Part shown: positions 28,343-37,283 of the stretch, piece by piece
How the letters are laid out: the number at the start of each line of letters is the position of its first letter
How positions within the stretch are numbered: the stretch's first letter is position 1
Assembly: GCF_014841105.1 (NCBI RefSeq)
Contig: NZ_JACYWE010000004.1
Span: forward strand, 123,767-187,766
Length of the DNA stretch: 64,000 nt
From: Lolliginicoccus lacisalsi
Lineage (GTDB): Bacteria > Actinomycetota > Actinomycetes > Mycobacteriales > Mycobacteriaceae
Direction of reading: 5' to 3'
Position numbers and translations under genes: made by a program
Notes under the pieces: generated by a model
Seen by the model: the letters and a program-made list of their open reading frames with translations, nothing else
Database searches by the model: none
What the model was told of the DNA's origin: nothing

Positions 28343-29839
28343 ATGGGCGCGGAGGTCACGGCGATCCGGTTCACTCACGAGGACCGGCGCTTGTTCCGCC
28401 GAAAGGTGCACGAATGCACTGAGGCGCTGGAGCGAATGCTGCACGACGGCGCGTTCGACAGCCATCGGGCGGTGCCGCTACTGGGCATGGAGGTCGAGCT
28501 CAACCTCGTCGATGCGGCAATGGAACCGGCGAAGGCGAACGATCAGGTGCTCGCCGCGATCGCGAACAATGACTACCAGACCGAGCTGGGCCGCTTCAAT
28601 ATCGAGCTGAACGTGGCGCCCGCGCCGTTGGCGGGGGAGTCGATCCGCGAGGTCGAGATGGGGCTGCGCCGGTCCCTGGAGCACGCCGACGACATGGCCT
28701 CGCGCAACGGCGCGCGCGTGGTGCTCACGGGGATGCTGCCGACGCTGCGCACGGAGCACTTCGATGCCGCATGGATCACCGACAATCCGCGCTATGCGCT
28801 GCTCAATGAGCAGATCTTCGCGGCGCGGGGCGAGGATATCGAGATCGATATCAGTGGCACCGGGCTGGACGGTGGAGCCGAGCGGCTGCGCATCGATTGC
28901 ACCTCGGTGCTGCCCGAGGCAGCGTGCACCTCGGTGCAGCTGCACCTCGCGGTGGATCCGGACATGTTCGCGGCGTACTGGAATGCCGCGCAGTGCGTGG
29001 CGGGCGTGCAGGTGGCGCTGGGCGCGAACTCGCCGTTCCTCGCGCAGACGGCATTGTGGCACGAGAGCCGCATCCCGGTTTTCGAGCAGGCCATCGACAC
29101 TCGCTCGCTGGAGCTGAAGAACCAGGGCGTGCGTCCCCGGGTGTGGTTCGGGGAGCGGTGGATCACGTCGATCTTCGATTTGTTCGATGAGAACGCCCGC
29201 TACTTCCCGGCTCTGCTGCCCGAGGCCACCGAGGAGGCGCCGCTTGCCCGCCTCGAAGCGGGGGAGACGCCGTCGCTCGCGGAGCTCGCGATGCACAACG
29301 GCACCATCTATCGGTGGAACCGGCCGGTATACGCGGTGGTGGAGGGCAAGCCGCAGATACGGGTGGAGAACCGGGTGCTGCCGGGCGGGCCGACGGTGAT
29401 CGACACGATGGCGAATGCTGCCTTCTACTACGGCGTGGTGCATGCGCTGGCCCATGCGGACCGGCCCGCGTGGACACAGATGTCGTTCGACGCGGCACAG
29501 ACCAACCTGGGGAATGCCGCCAGGCATGGCATGGATGCGCGGCTGTATTGGCCGTCGTGCGGCGATGTGGGGCCCGATGAGCTCGCGCTGCGCTGGTTGC
29601 TGCCGCTCGCGGAGCAGGGGCTCTCCGATTACGGGGTGGCAGCGGGGGTTCGCGACCGGTACTTGTCGATCATCGAGGAGCGGTGCTTGCAGCGTCGCAA
29701 TGGCGCGGGTTGGCAGCGCCGGATGGTGGCGCGGCTCGAGAAGTCCGGGATGACGCGGCAGGAGGCGTTGCCCCGGATGCTGGCCGAGTACGCGGAGCTG
29801 ATGCGGGCGGGCGACCCGGTGCACACCTGGCCCTGGTAG
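28343..29839 (+). CDS. Glutamate-cysteine ligase family protein (GCS2-like)
   Basis: 498 residues. LLGMEVELNLVDAAMEPAK carries the ATP/Mg-binding Glu residues of the GCS2 fold. YQTELGRFNIELNVAP, TSVQLHLAVDP, ALGANSPF, GVRPRVWFGERWITSIFDLF and RVENRVLPGGPTV follow in family order. It is a carboxylate-amine ligase, probably joining Glu to a Cys-like or other amine. Mycobacteriales use mycothiol rather than glutathione, so the true product is uncertain (EgtA belongs to a related branch). ATG 28343 follows GAGGAAAGG. Confidence 0.85.
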   Translation: MGAEVTAIRFTHEDRRLFRRKVHECTEALERMLHDGAFDSHRAVPLLGMEVELNLVDAAMEPAKANDQVLAAIANNDYQTELGRFNIELNVAPAPLAGESIREVEMGLRRSLEHADDMASRNGARVVLTGMLPTLRTEHFDAAWITDNPRYALLNEQIFAARGEDIEIDISGTGLDGGAERLRIDCTSVLPEAACTSVQLHLAVDPDMFAAYWNAAQCVAGVQVALGANSPFLAQTALWHESRIPVFEQAIDTRSLELKNQGVRPRVWFGERWITSIFDLFDENARYFPALLPEATEEAPLARLEAGETPSLAELAMHNGTIYRWNRPVYAVVEGKPQIRVENRVLPGGPTVIDTMANAAFYYGVVHALAHADRPAWTQMSFDAAQTNLGNAARHGMDARLYWPSCGDVGPDELALRWLLPLAEQGLSDYGVAAGVRDRYLSIIEERCLQRRNGAGWQRRMVARLEKSGMTRQEALPRMLAEYAELMRAGDPVHTWPW

Positions 29840-29860
29840 CTCGCAAGGCTCGAGCTGCGG

Positions 29861-30526
29861 TCAATCCAGTGGCGCGTGCCGCTGCTGCAGGAGTTGCTTG
29901 GCGCGGCTGACTTGCTCGGGGGTGAGGCTGGCGACGGGCAGGGGAAGGTGCTCGCGATCGCCGCGCAGGCTGTCGAGGAACAGCGTGAGGTAGCGGCGCC
30001 ACGCATCGGGCGCGACGGGGCCCGAGAAGCTCGCGAAGTTGGCCACCATGTGGATGGTGGCGAAGAGGTCGGAGAGGGTGGCATCGGGCCGGAGCGCGCC
30101 AGCATCGTGCGCGCGATCGAACACCGCCGCGAACGAGGTGCGCATGCGTTCGGCGGCTTGGGAAATGCGCTCGCGGTCGTTCTCGCGGCCGATGACCACT
30201 TCGGATAGCCCTCGGTCGACGGCGAGGCGCTGGCAGGCGTGCTCGGCGAGCCGTGTGTCCCCGTCCCAGGGGTCGGGGTCGGCGAGGGCCTGCTCGGCGG
30301 CCTCGGCGAGGTTGGTGAGGCTGAGCTCGAACAGTGCCTCGATGAGCTCATGCTTGTTGGCGAACCGCCGGTAGACAGTGCCGACACCGACACCGGCGGC
30401 GCGGGCTACCTCGTCGAGGGTGATGGCGAGCCCTTGGGTGGCGTAGAGCTCGCGCGCGGTCTCGATGATGCGTTGCCGGTTGCGCTCGGCGTCGGCGCGC
30501 AATGGGGTGTTGGGCGCGTCGGTCAT
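29861..30526 (-). CDS. TetR family regulator of the adjacent efflux pump
   Basis: 221 residues. N-terminal TetR domain: RQRIIETARELYATQGLAIT, then LDEVARAAGVGVGTVYRRF. The ligand domain is followed by a C-terminal helix of the type found in efflux regulators. The ATG follows GAGGTGA. It is divergent from the DHA2 transporter gene, with a 9-bp dyad in the 148-base gap, the common arrangement of a local repressor and its drug pump. Confidence 0.9.
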   Translation of the reverse strand: MTDAPNTPLRADAERNRQRIIETARELYATQGLAITLDEVARAAGVGVGTVYRRFANKHELIEALFELSLTNLAEAAEQALADPDPWDGDTRLAEHACQRLAVDRGLSEVVIGRENDRERISQAAERMRTSFAAVFDRAHDAGALRPDATLSDLFATIHMVANFASFSGPVAPDAWRRYLTLFLDSLRGDREHLPLPVASLTPEQVSRAKQLLQQRHAPLD

Positions 30527-30561
30527 TGTGATTCACCTCACGGATCTATTCGGAGGGGGAA

Positions 30562-30611
30562 TCTCCGCTTACGATCATAAGTTGTGAGAAGCGGAGATGG
30601 AAACTCCACTT
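30562..30611. promoter_or_regulatory. Operator region between TetR and the DHA2 transporter
   Basis: TCTCCGCTT (30562-30570) and AAGCGGAGA (30589-30597) form a 9-bp dyad. A third, direct half-site CTCCACTT lies at 30604-30611. It sits between the divergent starts and is likely bound by the neighbouring TetR protein. Confidence 0.65.
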
Positions 30612-30674
30612 AGTAAAGATCCTGCAAAGCCGCATCAGTACAAGCCCGCCAGCACGGAAGCAGAGCCGATCCCC

Positions 30675-32147
30675 ATGACCACCACCACGCCCCTCGCGAG
30701 CCCCGGCGCCGGAACCCAGCGTGACCGCCGCTGGCTCGTCCTCGCCGTCCTCGGCATCGCCCAGCTCATGGTGGTGCTCGACGCCACCATCGTGAACATC
30801 GCCCTCCCCGCCGCCCAGGCCGACCTCGGTTTCACCGACTCCGACCGGCAATGGGTCATCATCGCCTACGCGCTCACCTTCGGCAGCCTGCTCCTGCTCG
30901 GTGGACGCCTCTCCGACCTTTTCGGGCGCCGCGTCACCTTCCTCACCGGCCTCGTAGGCTTCGCGGCCGCCTCCGCCGTCGGCGGGCTCGCCCCCAGCTT
31001 CGAGATCCTCGTCGCCGCCCGCGCCGGGCAAGGCATCTTCGGCGCGCTGCTCGCCCCCACCGCCCTCGCCCTGCTCACCACCACCTTCACCGACCCCAAG
31101 GAACGCGCCAAGGCATTTGGCATCTTTGGTGCCATCGCCGGGTCCGGAGCAGGCGTCGGGCTCCTGCTCGGCGGCGTCCTCACCGAATGGGCCGACTGGC
31201 GCTGGACGCTGCTGGTCAACGTGTTCTTCGCCGGAGTCGCCCTGATCGGCGCGGCCATCCTGCTAGACCCCCAGCGCTCCACCACCCGGCCTCGTCTGGA
31301 CATCCCCGGCACCCTCGTCGGCTCGGTCGCGCTGTTCGCCATCGTCTTCGGATTCTCGAGCGCCGAGCACAACGGCTGGACCGCCACCTCCACCCTCGCC
31401 TGGATCGCCACTGGCGTCGTGGGGCTCGCGGCGTTCGTCTACCTCCAGAACCGGGTCGAGCACCCCCTGCTCCCGCTGAAGATCATCCTCGACCGCACCC
31501 GCGGCGCCGCGTTCCTGTCGATGTTCCTTGCCGGCAGCGGCATGTTCGCCGTGTTCCTGTTCCTCACCTACTACCTGCAGGTCACCGTCGGATACTCACC
31601 CATCCGCACCGGGCTCGCGTTCCTGCCCATGGTGATGATGATCATGATCTCCTCCATCGTCATCAACGCCGTCCTGCTGCCCAAGCACGGACCGCGACCC
31701 CTCGTCACCACCGGCATGATGCTCGGCGCCCTCGGCCTCGCCTGGCTCACCCAGATCGAGATCGGGAGCAGCTACCTCGCGCATATCCTCCCGTCGCTGG
31801 TGATCATGGGACTCGGCATGGGCGCGATCTTCGCCTCATCCATCCAGTCCGCCGTATCCGGGGTCGCGCCCGCTGATGCCGGCATCGCCTCCGCCACCAT
31901 GAACACCATGCAGCAAGTGGGCGGCTCCATCGGTACCGCGCTGCTCAGCACCCTCGCTGCGACCGCGGCATCGGATTACCTCGCGGGTGGCGGCAGCGGT
32001 GGCGCCGTCCAGGCTGCCATGGAGAGCTACACGACAGCCTTCGCCTGGGGCGCCGGGATCTTCGTCATCGGCGCTATCGTCGCCGGCACCCTGTTCCGGA
32101 CCGGCCAGCTTCCCGCCCAGCAGGGCGCGCCCGTCGTCGCGCATTGA
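30675..32147 (+). CDS. MFS drug efflux transporter, DHA2 family (EmrB/QacA type, 14 TMS)
   Basis: 490 residues with about 14 membrane helices. VVLDATIVNIALPAAQADL is the DHA2 helix-1 motif (D1), GGRLSDLFGRR is motif A, and GSGAGVGLLLGG lies in the motif C helix. It exports hydrophobic drugs or cations by proton antiport. ATG 30675 is favoured; an in-frame ATG at 30597 would extend into the operator dyad. It is probably repressed by the divergent TetR. Confidence 0.92.
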   Translation: MTTTTPLASPGAGTQRDRRWLVLAVLGIAQLMVVLDATIVNIALPAAQADLGFTDSDRQWVIIAYALTFGSLLLLGGRLSDLFGRRVTFLTGLVGFAAASAVGGLAPSFEILVAARAGQGIFGALLAPTALALLTTTFTDPKERAKAFGIFGAIAGSGAGVGLLLGGVLTEWADWRWTLLVNVFFAGVALIGAAILLDPQRSTTRPRLDIPGTLVGSVALFAIVFGFSSAEHNGWTATSTLAWIATGVVGLAAFVYLQNRVEHPLLPLKIILDRTRGAAFLSMFLAGSGMFAVFLFLTYYLQVTVGYSPIRTGLAFLPMVMMIMISSIVINAVLLPKHGPRPLVTTGMMLGALGLAWLTQIEIGSSYLAHILPSLVIMGLGMGAIFASSIQSAVSGVAPADAGIASATMNTMQQVGGSIGTALLSTLAATAASDYLAGGGSGGAVQAAMESYTTAFAWGAGIFVIGAIVAGTLFRTGQLPAQQGAPVVAH

Positions 32148-32158
32148 CCGTCGTGGGC

Positions 32159-32284
32159 CGGTGGCTCGCGATGGTGGCTCGCGCTGGTGGCTAGCGATGG
32201 TGGCTAGCGCTGGTGGCTCCGTTCGGGGGCTTGCGGCTCCGCGGCTGGCGATGGTGGCTCCGTTCGGGGGCTTGCGGCTCCGGA
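32159..32284. repeat. Tandem arrays left of family A copy 4
   Basis: About five variants of a 12-bp unit (GGTGGCTCGCGA and similar) run into two copies of a 30-bp unit containing CCGTTCGGGGGCTTGCGG. They fill the space between the transporter stop and the palindrome. Confidence 0.85.
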
Positions 32285-32285
32285 A

Positions 32286-32324
32286 GTGGAAACTTTCCCC
32301 CCTCAGGGCGGGAAAAGTTTCCAC
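32286..32324. repeat. Family A palindrome, copy 4
   Basis: GTGGAAACTTTCCCC pairs with GGGAAAAGTTTCCAC (one mismatch) around a short spacer, 39 bases in total. On its right a unit containing CCACCAGCGGCGCGGGC is repeated twice (32321-32361), starting within the right arm. Confidence 0.9.
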
Positions 32325-32380
32325 CAGCGGCGCGGGCGCCCACCACCAGCGGCGCGGGCACCTGCGACCAGGCGAGCGGC

Positions 32381-32566
32381 CTACCTCACCGAGCAGATCG
32401 TGGTGTTGCCCGGGGAGCCCGAGGGCGCCGTTTCAACGACGCTGATGGTGCTCGAGGCTGTTGCCTCGGCATCGAGAGCGTAGGCCACGGTGCCGGCGAG
32501 TCCGATGTTCAGGACCGCGACGAGCAGCGCGACGCGGGTGATCCGGTTCGCAGTCCGGGGACGCAT
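32381..32566 (-). CDS. Small secreted or membrane protein (61 residues)
   Basis: A short frame: MRPRTANRITRVALLVAVLN is a basic N-terminus and hydrophobic helix, then GTVAYALDAEATA with possible signal-peptidase cleavage near YALDA. A polar Ser/Thr tail ends TTICSVR with one Cys. The ATG is preceded by AGGAG five bases upstream. No family recognised; a cleaved signal or a single-pass anchor are both possible. Confidence 0.55.
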   Translation of the reverse strand: MRPRTANRITRVALLVAVLNIGLAGTVAYALDAEATASSTISVVETAPSGSPGNTTICSVR

Positions 32567-32815
32567 GGGGCTCCTAGCACGGTAGGGAATGAGGCCAGCT
32601 TGAACACTGCCAACACGATCTTGAATGATGCCGGGACCGCGTGCATGGCTTGGCTTCCACTGGTTAGCCGACTGTGACCACAGCGTGTTCTGTTGTGTTG
32701 GTCGCACTTCCCTCCACGACGAAGCACCTAGCTACCGGAGGGCGGTAGCCTGAGCGATGGCGTCCTGACCTCGGCACAACTCCTCGAGTGCACACATCAC
32801 GACAGGAACCCGAAC
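32567..32815. other. Intergenic gap before the Nudix gene
   Basis: About 250 bases between the small leftward gene and the Nudix gene. It must hold promoters for both. No repeat, RNA or convincing frame is seen. Confidence 0.4.
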
Positions 32816-33265
32816 GTGAATCGACCGATCACCGTGGCAGCGGTGTGCATCCTCCACGAGGGGAAGCGCATCCTGCTCGTCCGCAAGGCGGGCACGCAGC
32901 GGTTCATGCTGCCGGGAGGCAAGCCCGAGCCGGGCGAGTCCATCCACGCCGCGGCGATCCGCGAATGCCGCGAGGAGATCTCCGTCGAGCTCGGTTCCGC
33001 GTCGCTCAGGTTCCTGGGCAGATGGACCGCCCCTGCCGCCAACGAGCGGAATCGTCGTGTGGATGCCACTGTCTACGTCACCGACACGGCAGCCCTTGCC
33101 GCGCCGCACGGCTACCAGGTCATCCAGCCCGGCGGTGAGATCGCCGAGATCCGCTGGCTCGAACTCTCTGACGATCATGGCAATATTGCCCTGGCACCCT
33201 TGCTCGCGGACAAGATCCTCCCCGAGCTCCGGCGGCCCCTGAGCATCGGCCAGGTTCGTCCCTAG
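32816..33265 (+). CDS. Nudix hydrolase
   Basis: 149 residues from a GTG start. The Nudix box lies at GGKPEPGESIHAAAIRECRE (about 35-54), continuing with EISVE. It keeps the metal-binding REXXEE glutamates, but the final Gly of the box is Ser. It hydrolyses a nucleoside diphosphate linked to another group; the substrate cannot be predicted. FMLPGGKPE just before the box is usual. It is probably co-transcribed with the serine hydrolase gene that starts within about 30 bases. Confidence 0.88.
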   Translation: MNRPITVAAVCILHEGKRILLVRKAGTQRFMLPGGKPEPGESIHAAAIRECREEISVELGSASLRFLGRWTAPAANERNRRVDATVYVTDTAALAAPHGYQVIQPGGEIAEIRWLELSDDHGNIALAPLLADKILPELRRPLSIGQVRP

Positions 33266-33273
33266 GAGGCACG

Positions 33274-33291
33274 GTGCAGCGAGGAGGCACG
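33274..33291. repeat. Duplicated ribosome-binding site and start codon
   Basis: AGGAGGCACGGTGC occurs at about 33264-33277 and again at about 33282-33295. The 18-bp tandem duplication therefore provides two complete RBS-GTG signals in the same frame for the serine hydrolase gene. Confidence 0.85.
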
Positions 33292-33864
33292 GTGCGCGCG
33301 ATCATCGTGCATGGCTATAGCGCCCATACGGGCAAGCATTGGTTCCCCTGGCTCGATGACGAGCTCGCGAACCGGGGCCACGAGGTGCATCGGGTGGTGC
33401 TACCCAGCCCGGATGAGCCAGACAGCGGTGCCTGGGAGGCGGAGCTCGCGCGGGCGATCGGGCCCGTTGACGACGAGACCGTGCTGATCGGTCACAGCCT
33501 GGGGTGCTTGTCGCTGCTGCGCCACCTCGATGCCCTCGGCGGCGGTTGGCGCCTCGGTGGCCTCGTCCTGGTCGCTGGATTCCTCGGAACGCTTCCTGGC
33601 CTGCCCGAGCTCGATGCGTGCATCGGGCAGGGGCAAGGGCAGGGGCAGGGGCTGGATGCGACCGCGCTGGGTGCTCGTGTCCGTCATGCCGCCGTCATCC
33701 ACTCGGACGACGACGAGATCGTCCCGCCCGAGCTATCCGCGCAGCTCGCTGAGGCGCTCGGGGCGCGGGACATAACGGTTCCGGGCGGGGGTCATTTCCT
33801 GGAGGACGAGCTGCCCGAGGCCCTGGCAGAGGTCCTCGCGGCTGCGGCGCAGGAGGCGCAGTGA
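33292..33864 (+). CDS. RBBP9/YdeN-like serine hydrolase
   Basis: 190-residue small alpha/beta hydrolase: RAIIVHGYSAHTGKHWFPWL at the N-terminus, the nucleophile in LIGHSLGCLS, the acid in HSDDDEIVPP and the His in PGGGHFLEDE. RBBP9-type enzymes hydrolyse small acyl or aryl esters; the physiological substrate is unknown. A GQGQGQGQG stretch in the middle comes from a short DNA repeat (33627-33650) and may be variable. GTG 33292 is the inner of two duplicated start signals; GTG 33274 would add six residues. Confidence 0.87.
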   Translation: MRAIIVHGYSAHTGKHWFPWLDDELANRGHEVHRVVLPSPDEPDSGAWEAELARAIGPVDDETVLIGHSLGCLSLLRHLDALGGGWRLGGLVLVAGFLGTLPGLPELDACIGQGQGQGQGLDATALGARVRHAAVIHSDDDEIVPPELSAQLAEALGARDITVPGGGHFLEDELPEALAEVLAAAAQEAQ

Positions 33865-33935
33865 CGTGTTCCAGCAGGCCTTGCTCGCGGGATCATGGGC
33901 CGGTGGATCGCTAGCCGATCGCTGGGCTGCGGGCC

Positions 33936-34100
33936 TCAGTCCGCCGGCACTACCGGGGGAGGGGTGGTGTCGAGACCGAGCATGTCGAGGAATTCGCGGC
34001 ATTCCTTCGCGTTCTCGCTATGCGAGGCCACGATGTTGGTGGCGCGCATGGCAAGGTCATCGTTCGGCGGCTCGTGGTGGTGGAGGACATGATCTGACAT
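33936..34100 (-). CDS. Conserved-looking small protein, 54 residues
   Basis: MSDHVLHHHEPPNDDLAMRA begins a short soluble protein with a His-rich N-terminus. A central helix (NIVASHSENAKECREFLDML) and a Pro-rich tail ending PPPVVPAD follow. ATG 34100 is preceded by AGGGAG. Codon use is that of a genuine high-GC gene, with third-position G/C throughout the helix. Unknown function; the three adjacent His plus another His and Cys could bind metal (inferred). Confidence 0.65.
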   Translation of the reverse strand: MSDHVLHHHEPPNDDLAMRATNIVASHSENAKECREFLDMLGLDTTPPPVVPAD

Positions 34101-34230
34101 CGGGGTCTCCCTAGTTTCGAGCGGGCCGGCGTGCCCTCCACTAGCCTACCGCGCTGCCATGGCCGTCGCGGCCCGTGCGCAGGTGGCCCCGGGTGTCTCA
34201 AGCGAGTGTGTCCCGAGCGGGGAACGCAAA

Positions 34231-34260
34231 GAGGGGCACCCCTGGCGCGGGGTGCCCCTC
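34231..34260 (-). terminator. Hairpin terminator of the sdh operon
   Basis: GAGGGGCACCCC and GGGGTGCCCCTC form a perfect 12-bp stem around a 6-base loop, 17 bases downstream of the sdhB stop. In the leftward direction a short T-run follows (TTTGCG). Confidence 0.85.
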
Positions 34261-34276
34261 GTGTAGCTGGCGGTGG

Positions 34277-35053
34277 TCAGCGGGCGAACAGCAGTGCCCG
34301 CTTGACCTCCTGGATCGCCTTCGTCACCTGGATGCCGCGAGGGCAGGACTCGGTGCAGTTGAAGGTGGTGCGGCAGCGCCACACGCCGTCCATGTCGTTG
34401 AGGATCTCGAGCCGCTCGGCAGCACCCTCGTCGCGGCTGTCGAAGATGAACCGGTGCGCGTTGACGATCGCCGCGGGCCCGAAGTAGGAGCCATCGTGCC
34501 AGAACACGGGGCACGAGGTGGTGCAGCAAGCACACAGGATGCACTTGGTGGTGTCGTCGAAGCGTGCCCGGTCATCCTGGGACTGGATGCGCTCGCGCGT
34601 GGGTTCCTGGCCGTGCGCGATGAGGAAGGGCTTGACGGCACGGAACGCGTCGAAGAACGGCTCCATGTCGACGATGAGGTCCTTCTCGACGGGCAATCCA
34701 CGGATGGGCTCGACGGTGATGGTGATCGGCTTCCCGTCCTTCGACAGCAGATCCTTCATGAGGATCTTGCAGGCGAGCCGGTTGACCCCGTTGATGCGCA
34801 TCGCGTCGGAGCCGCACACGCCGTGCGCGCAGGAGCGACGGAACGTCAGCGAGCCATCGAGGTACCACTTGACGTGGTGCAGCAGGTTCAGCAGCCGGTC
34901 GGACGGCAGCGCGGGGACCTCGAACTCCTCGAAGCCCTGCGCGTCCGGGTCCTCCGGGTTGAAGCGCCGGATCTTGAGCGTGACCATCGTCGCGCCCTCG
35001 GGAACCGGCGGAAGTGGACGCTGGCCTGTCTCGGCGGAAACGGTGGCAGTCAT
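34277..35053 (-). CDS. sdhB: Succinate dehydrogenase iron-sulfur subunit
   Basis: 258 residues. It carries electrons from SdhA to the membrane quinone site. The [2Fe-2S] cluster is in RRSCAHGVCGSDA, the [4Fe-4S] and [3Fe-4S] clusters in CILCACCTTSCP and CRTTFNCTESCPRGI. It is last in the leftward operon sdhCDAB; its start overlaps the sdhA stop. Confidence 0.96.
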   Translation of the reverse strand: MTATVSAETGQRPLPPVPEGATMVTLKIRRFNPEDPDAQGFEEFEVPALPSDRLLNLLHHVKWYLDGSLTFRRSCAHGVCGSDAMRINGVNRLACKILMKDLLSKDGKPITITVEPIRGLPVEKDLIVDMEPFFDAFRAVKPFLIAHGQEPTRERIQSQDDRARFDDTTKCILCACCTTSCPVFWHDGSYFGPAAIVNAHRFIFDSRDEGAAERLEILNDMDGVWRCRTTFNCTESCPRGIQVTKAIQEVKRALLFAR

Positions 35054-36819
35054 CAGTACTTACGCTCCATCGGCTCGTAGCGGGTGAAGGTCACTGGCTT
35101 GTAGTCCAGCGTGATGTCAGAGATCAGCGGAGCGCGGCTGTCCTTCGGCACCTTCTTGTACGCCATGGTGTGGCGCATGAAGTTGGTGTCGTCCCGGTCC
35201 GGGTAGTCCTCGCGGGCATGTCCGCCGCGGGATTCCTTCCGGTTCAGGGCGCCGGCCACGGTGACCTCGGCCAGCTCGAGCAGGAACCCGAGCTCCACGG
35301 CCTCGAGGAGATCACTGTTGTACCGCTTGCCCTTGTCCTGCACCTGGACTCTGCTGTAGCGCTCCTTGAGCACGCGGACATCCTCGAGCGCCTGCTTGAG
35401 GGTCTCCTCGGTGCGGAACACCGAAGCGTTGCGGTCCATGGTCGCCTGCAGCTCGATGCGGATATCGGCGACCCGCTCGTCGCCGCGATCGGACAGCATG
35501 AGCTTCATCCACTCCTCCACCATGCCCTCGGGGGACTCGGGCAGCGGCACGAGCTCCGACTGGGCGGCATAGTCGGCGGCAGCGATGCCGGCGCGGCGAC
35601 CGAACACGTTGATGTCGAGCAGTGAGTTGGTGCCCAGGCGGTTCGCGCCATGCACGGACACGCACGCGCACTCGCCGGCCGCGAAGAGGCCCTTGACTAC
35701 GGTGTCGTTGTCCTTGAGCACCTCGCCGGTGACCAGGGTGGGGATGCCGCCCATCACGTAGTGGCAAGTGGGGAACACAGGAACGAGCTCCGTGACCGGG
35801 TCCACGCCGAGATAGGTGCGGGAGAACTCGGTGATGTCCGGCAGCTTCTCCTCGAGCACGTCCGCGCCGAGGTGGGTCACGTCGATGTAGACGTAGTCCT
35901 TGTCCGGTCCGGCACCACGTCCCTCGAGGACCTCGAGCACCATGGACCGGGCCACGATGTCACGCGGGGCGAGGTCCTTGATGGTCGGTGCGTAGCGCTC
36001 CATGAAGCGCTCGCCGTCGGCGTTGCGGAGGATGCCGCCCTCGCCGCGCACCGCCTCGGAAATGAGGATGCCGAGGCCCGCGAGGCCTGTGGGATGGAAC
36101 TGGTGGAACTCCATGTCCTCGAGCGGCAGGCCCTTGCGGAGCACGATCGCCATGCCGTCACCGGTGAGGGTGTGGGCGTTCGAGGTGGTCTTGTACATGC
36201 GGCCGGAACCGCCGGTGGCGAACACGATCGACTTCGCATGGAAGACGTGGATCTCGCCGGTGGCCAGCTCGTAGGCCACCACGCCGGTGGCGGCGGTTCC
36301 CTCGGGGGTCTCGCTCAGGCACAGGTCGAGCACATAGAACTCGTTGAAGAACTCCACGCCGTGCTTGACGCAGTTCTGGTAGAGGGTCTGCAGGATCATG
36401 TGGCCGGTGCGGTCCGCGGCGTAGCAGGCACGGCGGACCGGCGCCTTGCCGTGGTCGCGCGTGTGGCCGCCGAAGCGCCGCTGGTCGATCTTGCCCTCGG
36501 GCGTGCGGTTGAACGGCAGGCCCATCTTCTCGAGGTCGAGGACCGCGTCGATGGCCTCCTTGGCCATGATCTCCGCGGCGTCCTGGTCAACGAGGTAGTC
36601 GCCACCCTTGACGGTGTCGAAGGTGTGCCACTCCCAGTTGTCCTCCTCGACGTTCGCCAGCGCGGCGCACATGCCGCCCTGGGCCGCGCCGGTGTGGGAA
36701 CGGGTGGGGTAGAGCTTCGTCAGCACGGCGGTGCGGGCGCGCGGACCAGCCTCGATGGCGGCACGCATTCCGGCGCCGCCAGCGCCGACGATGATCACGT
36801 CGTAACGGTGTTCTTGCAT
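35053..36819 (-). CDS. sdhA: Succinate dehydrogenase flavoprotein subunit
   Basis: 588 residues. FAD-dependent succinate oxidation at the cytoplasmic face. DVIIVGAGGAGMRAAIEAG binds ADP of FAD, and RSHTGAAQGGMCAAL contains the His for covalent FAD linkage. HPTGLAGLGILISEAVRGEGG, SMVLEVLEGRG and CACVSVHGANRLGTNSLLD are the substrate and FAD loops. It lies 11 bases after sdhD in the operon. The C-terminus ends in the usual VTFTRYEPMERKY. Confidence 0.97.
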   Translation of the reverse strand: MQEHRYDVIIVGAGGAGMRAAIEAGPRARTAVLTKLYPTRSHTGAAQGGMCAALANVEEDNWEWHTFDTVKGGDYLVDQDAAEIMAKEAIDAVLDLEKMGLPFNRTPEGKIDQRRFGGHTRDHGKAPVRRACYAADRTGHMILQTLYQNCVKHGVEFFNEFYVLDLCLSETPEGTAATGVVAYELATGEIHVFHAKSIVFATGGSGRMYKTTSNAHTLTGDGMAIVLRKGLPLEDMEFHQFHPTGLAGLGILISEAVRGEGGILRNADGERFMERYAPTIKDLAPRDIVARSMVLEVLEGRGAGPDKDYVYIDVTHLGADVLEEKLPDITEFSRTYLGVDPVTELVPVFPTCHYVMGGIPTLVTGEVLKDNDTVVKGLFAAGECACVSVHGANRLGTNSLLDINVFGRRAGIAAADYAAQSELVPLPESPEGMVEEWMKLMLSDRGDERVADIRIELQATMDRNASVFRTEETLKQALEDVRVLKERYSRVQVQDKGKRYNSDLLEAVELGFLLELAEVTVAGALNRKESRGGHAREDYPDRDDTNFMRHTMAYKKVPKDSRAPLISDITLDYKPVTFTRYEPMERKY

Positions 36820-36830
36820 GTGTGCCTCGC

Positions 36831-37283
36831 TCAGCCTGTGATGTTCGGGTCGAACGTGAAGATTACGTACGTGCCCAGCACGGTGATGAGCACGATCGAG
36901 ATGGCCAGCAGCGTCTGCAGCCAGAAGCGGGTCGAGTCCTTGCGCGCGTAGTCATTGATGACCGTGCGCAGGCCGTTGCCGCCGTGCAGCTGCGCGAGCC
37001 ACAGCATGGACAGGTCCCAGAACTGCCAGAACGGGCTTGCCCAGCGGCCAGCGACGAACGCGAAGTTGATGCGATGCACGCCGTCATCGAGCAGCAGCAT
37101 GATCGAGATATGGCCGATGACCAGGAAGATCAGCAGCAGCCCGGAGATGCGCATGAAAAGCCATGCCCACATCTCGAAGTTGTTGGTGTTGCTGCGCCGC
37201 GGGGTGCGGGGCAGCGACAACGCGGCGGGGCGATCGTAGGACGTGGCCACGGTCTTGGCGGCGGGGGTCTCCGAAGAAGTCAT
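36831..37283 (-). CDS. sdhD: Succinate dehydrogenase membrane anchor subunit D
   Basis: 150 residues with three hydrophobic helices. WAWLFMRISGLLLIFLVIGH (about 39-58) is the first; its Arg-Ile-Ser and the following His are typical of heme/quinone-binding anchors. The ATG overlaps the sdhC stop (TGATG). Paired with SdhC it anchors SdhAB and binds heme b and quinone. Confidence 0.93.
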   Translation of the reverse strand: MTSSETPAAKTVATSYDRPAALSLPRTPRRSNTNNFEMWAWLFMRISGLLLIFLVIGHISIMLLLDDGVHRINFAFVAGRWASPFWQFWDLSMLWLAQLHGGNGLRTVINDYARKDSTRFWLQTLLAISIVLITVLGTYVIFTFDPNITG

